From: Chitinophagaceae bacterium | Lineage (GTDB): Bacteria; Bacteroidota; Bacteroidia; Chitinophagales; Chitinophagaceae | DNA length: 11,012 bases | NCBI GenBank assembly: GCA_947481355.1 | Contig: CANKGM010000047.1 | Span: forward strand, 1-11,012 | Direction of reading: 5' to 3' | Part shown: piece by piece, positions 1 to 6,513 of the stretch | Layout: every line of letters begins with the position of its first letter | Position numbering within the stretch: position 1 is the first letter of the stretch | Notes under the pieces: generated by a model | Seen by the model: only the letters and a program-made list of their open reading frames with translations | Told to the model about the DNA's origin: nothing | The model's database searches: none | Translations under genes and position numbers: made by a program

Positions 1-2337
1 CATAATACCAAGATTCATGTTAGAGAATAGATTTCGGTATTTGGCTTCATTTTCAATCAACATAGATTGAGCTGTGTATTGCTCGTTAATGTCTCGCAGG
101 TGAATGATTATTTTTTGGGTATCAAGATTAGATTCTGTGAACGTATTGGATGATGCTTCAATCCATCTCAATTGGCCTTTCGAGTCTTTCATTTGAAAGC
201 TGGATACTCGATTTGTTTTTTGATTTTCGTTTAATTCTTTTATTATTTCATTCTTGGAATGTTCAAGTAGGCTTGAAAATTTATTTCCTATAAGTTCGTT
301 TTCTTGAAATCCTAAAATTCTAACGATGGAAGGTGAAGCATATTCAATTAATCCCTCTTCATTCAAAAGCATGATAATGTCTGCTGATTGAGTAGAAATT
401 AACTCAAATTTTCTTTTCTCTTCTTCTACTTTATAGAGGAGATGCTTTTCCTCAGTGACGTCAAAGCAACATCCAATATAGCCTAAAAAGCTACCATTTT
501 GATTAAACCTAGGCACAGCGATTTCATTCATCCATCGGTATTCGCCATTTTTATTTTTTGCTAGGTATTGAGCTTGACATTTTATTTTTGAATTGATTTT
601 TATAGCCCAATCATCGATTGCAATATGTTTATAGTCTGGATGAATATATGTAGCATATTCTTCAGCACTTTTTATGTTCCTCAAATCAATTCCAAAAAAG
701 TCTCTTGATGACTGATTGGTATATACTACATTATTATTTTCATTTGAAACCCAAATCATTACCGGCATAGATTCGGTAATCAGTTCAAAGCGATCTTCTG
801 ACTCTTTGATTTGAACCTGGTAGTGTTCGCTAACTGTAATGTCTGTCATTCTGCCTGAAATAATTTCATCATTTAGAAGAGAATCAAATTTGATTTTTGC
901 TTCTTCTAAGATCCAGCGCGAGTGACCTGTTATTTTATTCTTTAATTTGTATTTTACATGCATTGATCCACTAACATGTAGTTCGTGAATTGCTTCATCA
1001 TAAATTGCTAAAAATTCTGGGTCAACTCCATTTCTTTTTTCCTTCCAAATTTCTGATTCTGTTGGGTTGAATCCAAAGAATAGTGGCCATTGAGATGTAT
1101 AGAAATTTTTTGATGGGTTTAAATGATAAAAAATATAGTAAATATCATTTGTGGCTTCTAAGAAATTGTTGAGTCGGTTAAAATTTTCTTGAGCTAAAAG
1201 TTCATATTGATGGCGTATGGTATTATCGTAGCCGTAAATGTTTTTTTGATTATTGGCTGCTCTGTTTACAATTTGAAAGGTAATTTGTTTGTCATTTGCC
1301 TTTGTTTCAACATGTGTAACCGATTCATTTTCTTTGTCTTTAAAAAAGCTTGTCCAAAATTCTTGAATTGAATAGAAATTGTTTTTATACTCTAGCTCTT
1401 CGATTTCATAAGCACTTTTATTCCTAAATATAATTTTTCCTTCATTATCTAGGCGAAAAATAGGATTCGGATTTTCGTTGGGAAGCGATGCTAAATTGGT
1501 GATTTCTTCGTTTGCCTTTAACCTTTCAGTGATATCTTTTATTATGACTACTAAGCTAGATTCACTATCGCTTGATTGTGCTAATGCTAGTGAAATTTCA
1601 GTTGGAATAATCGATTTATGCTTAGTTATTAAAGACGTTAAAAGTTCTCGTTTTTTTTGATGCTGTATGATTTCTTTTATTTCATTTTTTATGTTAATTG
1701 AATGTGTATCTTCCAAAAGGCTTTGTAGTGAAACTCCAATTAATTCATTGGGTTTATAGCCAAGAAGAGATAAGCTTCTTTTTGATGCTTTTTTAATAAG
1801 CCCACTAGGGTGAAGAATTAAAAAGAGTTCTGATGCGTGATTGATTATATCAAGCTCATTTTTTATCTTACGATGATCTTCCTTTTCGTTTTCTAAAACA
1901 GCTCGAAGTTGTTGTATATCAAAAATAGGATCAAATGCAGGAAAGTCTGAATATGATAATCCTAATTCTCGTAGCTTTTCATATTCTTCAATCCATAATG
2001 TTCCTAAAAAAGTGATAAGTCCTGATTCCTCATTTAGTTCAAATTGACCTTTTAAAAATGCTTTGTCAACATTTCTAATTTTTAAAATACTAAATTGACT
2101 TTCTATTTTCACTATTTCATCAAAATCTATATGACTATCGATGGTTGGTTTAAGGAGTTGAAATAGATCAGAAAAATAGGGGTTTTCAGATTTTGTTTGT
2201 GAGAGTATTTTTATTAACGAAACCCCTAAAAATTGAATAGATAAATTTTTATCAAATGAGAAGGCAAAAGGAAATAGCTTCTCTAGTTTACTAGCAGTTA
2301 ATTGTAGCTCATTGGATATGTTGGTATTCAACTCCAT
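1..2337 (-). CDS. HNOBA / multi-PAS sensor protein, probable histidine kinase (partial, C-terminus beyond left edge)
   Basis: An uninterrupted reading frame of 779 codons starts at ATG 2337-2335 and is still open at base 1. Residues about 18-140 look like an HNOBA (H-NOX-associated) domain: FPFAFSFD near the start, a middle stretch with LKGQFELNEESGLITFLG, then LGLSYSDFPAFDP. A charged segment at about 141-165 is probably the signalling coiled coil that follows HNOBA in soluble guanylate cyclase. PAS-like units follow at about 166-272, 278-380, 385-505, 512-630 and 640-755, and a sixth begins at 764 (ENEAKYRNLFSN). Several end in the typical DITE/DVTEE linker. No transmembrane segment is visible, so the protein should be cytoplasmic. 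The ATG lies inside the end of the H-NOX gene (10-bp overlap), which suggests translational coupling and a shared complex. A kinase core beyond the edge is inferred from this architecture; a cyclase or other output is possible. Confidence 0.85.
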   Translation of the reverse strand, partial: MELNTNISNELQLTASKLEKLFPFAFSFDKNLSIQFLGVSLIKILSQTKSENPYFSDLFQLLKPTIDSHIDFDEIVKIESQFSILKIRNVDKAFLKGQFELNEESGLITFLGTLWIEEYEKLRELGLSYSDFPAFDPIFDIQQLRAVLENEKEDHRKIKNELDIINHASELFLILHPSGLIKKASKRSLSLLGYKPNELIGVSLQSLLEDTHSINIKNEIKEIIQHQKKRELLTSLITKHKSIIPTEISLALAQSSDSESSLVVIIKDITERLKANEEITNLASLPNENPNPIFRLDNEGKIIFRNKSAYEIEELEYKNNFYSIQEFWTSFFKDKENESVTHVETKANDKQITFQIVNRAANNQKNIYGYDNTIRHQYELLAQENFNRLNNFLEATNDIYYIFYHLNPSKNFYTSQWPLFFGFNPTESEIWKEKRNGVDPEFLAIYDEAIHELHVSGSMHVKYKLKNKITGHSRWILEEAKIKFDSLLNDEIISGRMTDITVSEHYQVQIKESEDRFELITESMPVMIWVSNENNNVVYTNQSSRDFFGIDLRNIKSAEEYATYIHPDYKHIAIDDWAIKINSKIKCQAQYLAKNKNGEYRWMNEIAVPRFNQNGSFLGYIGCCFDVTEEKHLLYKVEEEKRKFELISTQSADIIMLLNEEGLIEYASPSIVRILGFQENELIGNKFSSLLEHSKNEIIKELNENQKTNRVSSFQMKDSKGQLRWIEASSNTFTESNLDTQKIIIHLRDINEQYTAQSMLIENEAKYRNLFSNMNLGIM

Positions 2338-2876
2338 GTCATTCTAAAAAGGTCATAAGTAAGACCGTTTTCGCCTTTGTTGGAAATTAATTCAACTACT
2401 ACTTTTTCTTGGTTAAACATCTTGGTAAGTCCAATGAGCATACCATTCATCATCGGTGTTAGACCATCTCGTTGGGAGTGGTATTCAATTTGTAAATTGT
2501 TGCCATCGTCAATAACCTTAAATTCTGGAGCAGTTAAATTTGGATAAGATAGGGCAACGCGGTTATGAAATTTGGGTAAGTTGTTCATGAACTCCTTTAA
2601 AGTAGTTCCTCCGCCATACATTAGTGCTGGATATTTTTTTATTGAAATGTCCATAATCCAGAACTCACCAAATCGATTTAATATAGTATTGATATCTGTA
2701 TTTAGAATTTTAGCAGCGGCTTCTGCCAATGCGTAAGTATACGTATCATCATATACTTCATGATTTTCGAAATCAGTAGTATCTAATTTGGATTCTTGTA
2801 CTACTTTCAGCCATGTTTCTTCCCCAAATTCAGTTATAATTAATTGCTGTATCGATTGATTTATAATGCCGTACAT
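2328..2876 (-). CDS. H-NOX (haem nitric oxide/oxygen binding) domain protein
   Basis: This 182-residue protein matches the length of a stand-alone H-NOX domain. It begins MYGIINQSIQQL and carries FGEEW-type and FGEFW motifs typical of the family. His104 (KFHNRVALSYPNL) sits at the proximal haem-ligand position. Tyr132-Ser134-Arg136 form the YxSxR motif that binds the haem propionates. The distal-pocket position that is Tyr140 in the oxygen-binding Thermoanaerobacter H-NOX aligns by eye with Met142 here, which predicts NO-selective binding rather than stable O2 binding. The downstream gene encodes an HNOBA/PAS sensor and overlaps it by 10 bp, so this protein is probably the NO-sensing subunit that controls that partner. 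The start codon falls in a predicted hairpin. The proline dehydrogenase gene ends 140 bp upstream on the same strand. The family assignment is firm; ligand and partner are inferred. Confidence 0.93.
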   Translation of the reverse strand: MYGIINQSIQQLIITEFGEETWLKVVQESKLDTTDFENHEVYDDTYTYALAEAAAKILNTDINTILNRFGEFWIMDISIKKYPALMYGGGTTLKEFMNNLPKFHNRVALSYPNLTAPEFKVIDDGNNLQIEYHSQRDGLTPMMNGMLIGLTKMFNQEKVVVELISNKGENGLTYDLFRMTWS

Positions 2877-2910
2877 CGGTTTATGTAGATTTTATTAAAA
2901 TTACACCGAT
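2875..2910 (-). promoter_or_regulatory. Hairpin covering the H-NOX start codon
   Basis: Read on the minus strand, ATCGGT-GTA-ATTTT (2910-2897) can pair with AAAAT, TAC and ACCGAT (2893-2875) around a 3-nt AAT loop. The right arm has a 1-nt and a 4-nt bulge, giving 14 Watson-Crick pairs. The last two stem bases are the A and U of the H-NOX start codon. The structure could limit ribosome access, or mark a regulator-binding dyad in DNA. The pairing is read directly; the function is inferred. Confidence 0.4.
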
Positions 2911-3016
2911 TCTATGTTTTCATCATAAAAGGAGTGGTAAAATTTCCTTACTTAACGTGAATTTATTCAAATCCCTTCGGTATTTATACGTAATGATAAT
3001 AAATGGGGTTGCTTTT

Positions 3017-4243
3017 TTACAATTGGCGTCTAGTGCACTCCTTATTGATTAGGTTAAGTTCTCGTGTGGTTTGTCCCGAAATAGAGCTGTTTTCTTCTGC
3101 TCTCCTCATGAGGTAAGGAATGACTTCCTCTATTGGACCAAAGGGAAGGTATTTGGATACATTAAAACCGGCATCACTTAAATTAAATGTCAGGTTATCA
3201 CTCATTCCAAATAGTTGTGAAAAATGGACATGCGGGTCATTGAGTTGAATCGATAGGTTAATTAATTGGTCTGTTGCCAATAAGTTACTCGATTCATTAT
3301 GGCTTGCAATGATGGTTGAAATGAACTCTAGTTGGGTTAAGCAAAATTCTACTGCATGATTGAAATCAACATCAGTTGCTTCTTTAGAGAGGTGTATTGG
3401 AGTAGCATAGCCTAATTTTTGAGCGCGCTTATTCTCTTTTTCCATGTATGCACCTCGTACCAATTTTATACCTAAGATGTACTTGTTTTCACGAGCATGT
3501 TTGAAGCTGTTTTTAAGAAAGTTCAATCGATCTTGGCGATATAACTGAATGGTATTATATACGATTACTTTTTCTTTGTTGTACTTTTTCATCAACGATT
3601 CGGCCATAAAGTCGATTGGCTCTTGTATCCAAGACTCTTCTGCATCGATCATCAGTCCGATGTTTTTTTCAGCCGCAAGCTGACTAATAGAATCTACTCT
3701 ATCCAATAATTTGTTCCATTTATGCAATTCCTCATTCGGTAGCTCGTTAATTCGGGTTTCAAGGGGGATTAGATCTTGATTTTTTTCAAAGTAGGTGAGA
3801 GGGGAATTCAGTTTTTCGAGCAGAGCGACAGAGGTTAAGCCTGTAATCTTGATGCTTATAAAAGGAATATTTGGTTGAGTCGATGCGTAGGAGATAACTT
3901 TTTTAAATTGTTCTGCAGCAGCATCATAGTGGTGATCATCTTTTTCTCCGCCTTCAATACCGAAGTCTAAAATGACCTGAACATTAAATTTCGATAGGGT
4001 ACTAGCTACCATTCCAGTGTCTTCAAGTGTTTGGCCCCCTACAAATTGTTCAAAAAGGGTCTTTTGAATCAGCTTTTTTATTGGAAATCCACTCTTGATC
4101 AGCCAGGGAGTAATTTTTGTGGCAAGTTTGACTAGGGCTGCTGATTTCATGCAACTGAAAAGAAATCTTGCTTTTTTTAGCAATCTGTCAGATTTGTAGG
4201 CAAATGCCTTTTCTGTATTATCGAGATTTATGTTGCTGCTCAT
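3017..4243 (-). CDS. Proline dehydrogenase (FAD-dependent, monofunctional)
   Basis: This 408-residue protein carries the proline dehydrogenase TIM-barrel motifs. It oxidises L-proline to pyrroline-5-carboxylate and passes electrons through FAD to the quinone pool. Visible motifs are MIDAEES (198-204, the Asp region corresponding to PutA Asp370), GIKLVRGAYMEKE (258-270), ASHN (313-316), QLFGM (343-347), YLPFGP (365-370) and YLMRRAEEN (377-385). Arg380-Arg381 should bind the proline carboxylate and Tyr365 should line the pocket. It is a single-function enzyme, with no aldehyde dehydrogenase domain as in bifunctional PutA. It lacks a signal peptide and is probably loosely membrane associated. 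An HxlR regulator gene lies 97 bp upstream on the same strand and could control it. No convincing terminator follows the gene, so read-through into the H-NOX pair 140 bp downstream is possible. The start is ATG 4243; no clear ribosome-binding site is at normal distance. Confidence 0.93.
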   Translation of the reverse strand: MSSNINLDNTEKAFAYKSDRLLKKARFLFSCMKSAALVKLATKITPWLIKSGFPIKKLIQKTLFEQFVGGQTLEDTGMVASTLSKFNVQVILDFGIEGGEKDDHHYDAAAEQFKKVISYASTQPNIPFISIKITGLTSVALLEKLNSPLTYFEKNQDLIPLETRINELPNEELHKWNKLLDRVDSISQLAAEKNIGLMIDAEESWIQEPIDFMAESLMKKYNKEKVIVYNTIQLYRQDRLNFLKNSFKHARENKYILGIKLVRGAYMEKENKRAQKLGYATPIHLSKEATDVDFNHAVEFCLTQLEFISTIIASHNESSNLLATDQLINLSIQLNDPHVHFSQLFGMSDNLTFNLSDAGFNVSKYLPFGPIEEVIPYLMRRAEENSSISGQTTRELNLINKECTRRQL

Positions 4244-4258
4244 TCTAGTAGAAGTATT

Positions 4259-4273
4259 CCTTCAGTATGAAGG
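4259..4273. promoter_or_regulatory. Inverted repeat just upstream of proline dehydrogenase
   Basis: CCTTCA and TGAAGG arms of 6 bp flank a 3-bp spacer, centred about 22 bp before the proline dehydrogenase start codon. It is a candidate operator, perhaps for the HxlR protein encoded next door, or a short 5' UTR hairpin. Only the symmetry is seen; the role is inferred. Confidence 0.3.
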
Positions 4274-4340
4274 TACATCCAATTAGAAAATAAACGATTA
4301 GCTAGTTGATTTATTCCTTTTGAGCTGGCAACTTATTATG

Positions 4341-4652
4341 TTATGCTGCCTGAGAAGACAATTTCGATACAGTTTTATTGAGTAGGATTAAAATATCACA
4401 TATTTCACCTCCAATTGATGTTTGTATGTACTGATTGGATTCAGTTTTATAAATCAGGCCATCAGTTTCCATTTCTTTAAGGCATTGAGATAACATTCTG
4501 CTGCTGATTTTGGGCAACAATTGTTTTATTTTATTGAATTTAAGAGGCCTATTGAGCATTAACCAAAGAATGATCGACTTCCATTTTCCACTTATTTTTT
4601 TCCGTTGGAGTTCAAAATTCTCTAAGTCGATTTGCTGTCTTAATTCCATCAT
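4341..4652 (-). CDS. HxlR-family winged-helix transcriptional regulator
   Basis: This 103-residue protein is the usual size for HxlR regulators, which bind operator DNA as dimers. The family signature ISGKWKSIILWLMLNRPLKF spans about 20-39, followed by the recognition-helix region LLPKISSRMLSQCLKEMETDGLI at 45-67 and a beta wing (YKTESNQYIQ). The N-terminus lacks the conserved CP pair found in many redox-sensing HxlR proteins; the only cysteines are Cys57 and Cys85. The C-terminus is less typical than the core. The gene begins ATGATG, so the start could be either codon. The proline dehydrogenase gene follows 97 bp downstream on the same strand and the AraC regulator gene is divergent, so either is a possible target. 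The effector is unknown. Confidence 0.85.
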   Translation of the reverse strand: MMELRQQIDLENFELQRKKISGKWKSIILWLMLNRPLKFNKIKQLLPKISSRMLSQCLKEMETDGLIYKTESNQYIQTSIGGEICDILILLNKTVSKLSSQAA

Positions 4653-5132
4653 GTTGAGAAAATTTATGTTTTGTTATATAAAATTAACAAAGGAAAGTGT
4701 AGAAGTTTGCTACTTTCAAATTGGCAGTTAGTTTTTCCTACATATTTGAAACTGTTTCCAATGATTTTGAAACATACGAAAAACTTGTTCATTGGATACT
4801 AGTCGAACAAATTATAAAATAAAGTAATATATAAATTGTCGTCAATCTATGTTTTAAATAACAGGTTTACAATATTGTATATTGAAAATCAATGTTTTGT
4901 AAATAAGTAAAACTAATTTCTGTTACTTGTAATGTATTTTTAAGTAACCATTTTGGCAGGTATATTTTATTTTTAGTTTAAAGTCTCTTTTTATCTGGTT
5001 ACAATTCATTTCTAGCTTTTTTAAAACTTCATAATGGAGAAATTGGTGTTTTAAGAATAGTTAATTTTACTATCTTTCTTCTTTATATTTACCCTACCAT
5101 ATTCAATTTATTCTTTCTGAAACAGTTTTATA
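4653..5132. other. AT-rich divergent intergenic region without a gene
   Basis: These 480 bp separate the divergent HxlR and AraC genes and must hold the promoters for both. No convincing reading frame, RNA gene or strong terminator is visible. Two similar short dyads occur, GAAACTGTTTC at 4748-4758 and GAAACAGTTTT at 5119-5129, the second ending three bases before the AraC start codon. No clear promoter for the AraC gene was found. Confidence 0.6.
4659..4691 (-). promoter_or_regulatory. Possible Bacteroidota-type promoter for the HxlR gene
   Basis: On the minus strand, TTTG (4691-4688) lies 21 bp before TAAATTTT (4666-4659), one base short of the TAnnTTTG consensus. Only six bases separate the second element from the HxlR ATG, so a transcript from here would have almost no leader. 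Such AT-rich sequence yields matches by chance, so support is weak. Confidence 0.25.
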
Positions 5133-6290
5133 ATGGCTAGTTACTTTTTATATATGATTGTCAGTTTTTTAGGCTTTCTTATTTTGATAATCATTAATTC
5201 AAAATACCGTGAGGTTTCCAGCGTAAATATATTTTTGCAGATCCCCATCGGAATTATTGCCTCTCGTAACTTCTTTCATGCAATAAGCGTATTTTATCAA
5301 ACACCGTTTACCCATACCGTGATCAACGGATTAGATATTTTAGGAACAATGAGTATTGTTTGTTTCTACTTATATATTAGAGGCCTAGTGTTAAAGTCTA
5401 ATGAATTGAAATCCAATTATTTCCACTTTTTTTCACCCCTTTTGCTAATGTTTATTTTTTTGTTAATTCAATTTGTTGATGAACAGTACAAGCCTCTAGT
5501 TAGGATGACCTATGCAGCAAGTGCCGGTATGATTGCCATTTTTTATTGCATCCTTACCTTTAAGATTTTACATAAGCATGTATGGAATCGACCAAAAGGC
5601 ATACTCGGATTTGCCGAGCAAGATCAGGTTATTTATAGGTGGGCTGTGTTTTTGTATATCTGCTCATGCCTTTTAGTACTGAGTTTTTTATTCAGAATAA
5701 TCCTGTATAATTTTTATGATGTGATTAAATCACAGTCTTCCTCGTTGCTAGTAAGTTCAACTATTTGGGTAGGATTACTAATTAAAATATTAGTGACTCC
5801 TAAGATTTTGTATGGGTATGATATTCTCAGTAATAAGATAGAATTAATTGCCACTCCGAATTTAGCCATGGACAATATTTGGTCTTTTAAGGAAACTCAA
5901 GCGATTACAAATCCTAAGGATCAACGGCTGACTTCAAAAATAAATCCATATTTACGGGATCATTTTCACAGGATAGAAGAAGCTACTATTTTTAATAAGT
6001 TTTTGAGGAATGGAGAAGTCTCAATAGAAGACCTTGCTAAAGAGATAAAGATTCCATCCTCTCATATTTTATATCTCTTCAAGTACCATAGCAAGGAAAG
6101 TTTCGCTGATTTTAAAAAAATCATCCGCGTATATGATGCATTGAGTTTAATTAAAAGTGGATATTTAAACACGCAAACATTTGATTCCTTAGCTGTTGAA
6201 GTAGGCTTCACGTCATATACCTCCTTCTTTTTGAGTTTCCGTCAAATAACTGGTCGTGCACCACAAGAATATATGTTGACTGGAGCATGA
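5133..6290 (+). CDS. Membrane-bound AraC-family transcriptional regulator
   Basis: This 385-residue protein has an N-terminal membrane half and a C-terminal AraC DNA-binding half. About seven hydrophobic segments are seen, near residues 3-21, 32-52, 66-86, 98-114, 127-147, 169-193 and 207-222. After a linker, the first helix-turn-helix is at about 296-317 (VSIEDLAKEIKIPSSHILYLF). The second is at about 350-373 (FDSLAVEVGFTSYTSFFLSF), with the typical GRAPQEY ending. Regulators that join a multi-helix membrane domain to AraC are common in Bacteroidota. They are thought to sense a signal at the membrane while remaining anchored, but the ligand here is unknown. There is no receiver domain, so it is not a simple phosphorelay output. 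It lies 223 bp upstream of the hybrid kinase gene on the same strand and may regulate that gene, though this is inference. The start is the first ATG in frame; no ribosome-binding site is obvious. Confidence 0.9.
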   Translation: MASYFLYMIVSFLGFLILIIINSKYREVSSVNIFLQIPIGIIASRNFFHAISVFYQTPFTHTVINGLDILGTMSIVCFYLYIRGLVLKSNELKSNYFHFFSPLLLMFIFLLIQFVDEQYKPLVRMTYAASAGMIAIFYCILTFKILHKHVWNRPKGILGFAEQDQVIYRWAVFLYICSCLLVLSFLFRIILYNFYDVIKSQSSSLLVSSTIWVGLLIKILVTPKILYGYDILSNKIELIATPNLAMDNIWSFKETQAITNPKDQRLTSKINPYLRDHFHRIEEATIFNKFLRNGEVSIEDLAKEIKIPSSHILYLFKYHSKESFADFKKIIRVYDALSLIKSGYLNTQTFDSLAVEVGFTSYTSFFLSFRQITGRAPQEYMLTGA

Positions 6291-6332
6291 TAGATGGTTA
6301 CATTTATCTTACTATTGTATTATATGGTATTA

Positions 6333-6358
6333 AGCTGAAATAATTCATCCTTTCAGCT
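6333..6358 (+). terminator. Hairpin downstream of the AraC gene, possible weak terminator
   Basis: Perfect 8-bp arms AGCTGAAA (6333-6340) and TTTCAGCT (6351-6358) flank a 10-nt loop, 43 bp after the AraC stop codon. There is no T-run directly after the stem, so it is not a classic intrinsic terminator. It may instead stabilise the 3' end or be an operator. Confidence 0.3.
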
Positions 6359-6454
6359 CGATCTCATCTACCTAAACATGGGGTTTGCTTTTTATTAGTT
6401 GTATCCTTGCTATTCGTGTAACTAGTTCGTAGTAATCAAGAAAAAAGCATTTTT

Positions 6455-6474
6455 TCAGCGTATATATACGCTGA
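6455..6474. promoter_or_regulatory. Perfect 20-bp palindrome, candidate operator for the hybrid kinase gene
   Basis: TCAGCGTATATATACGCTGA is a perfect palindrome that ends 39 bp before the likely kinase start codon. It is preceded by an A6/T6 stretch (6441-6455). It lacks a following T-run on either strand, so a terminator is less likely than a binding site for a dimeric regulator. The binding protein is unknown. Confidence 0.5.
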
Positions 6475-6513
6475 TTGTTCCTTTTGTTTAAGCTAATTTC
6501 ATTTACTATCCTT

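Noticed and set aside
1478..1660. A 60-codon plus-strand open frame
   Set aside because: It lies opposite the long HNOBA/PAS reading frame, has no recognisable domain, and is best explained as a shadow of that gene.
4510..4731. A 73-codon plus-strand open frame overlapping the HxlR gene
   Set aside because: It is mostly antisense to a clear HxlR-family gene and shows no family features of its own.
6475..6513. TTG start that would add 13 residues to the hybrid kinase
   Set aside because: An in-frame ATG at 6514 leads straight into the first PAS domain; the added hydrophobic residues are not needed and the TTG directly abuts the palindrome.
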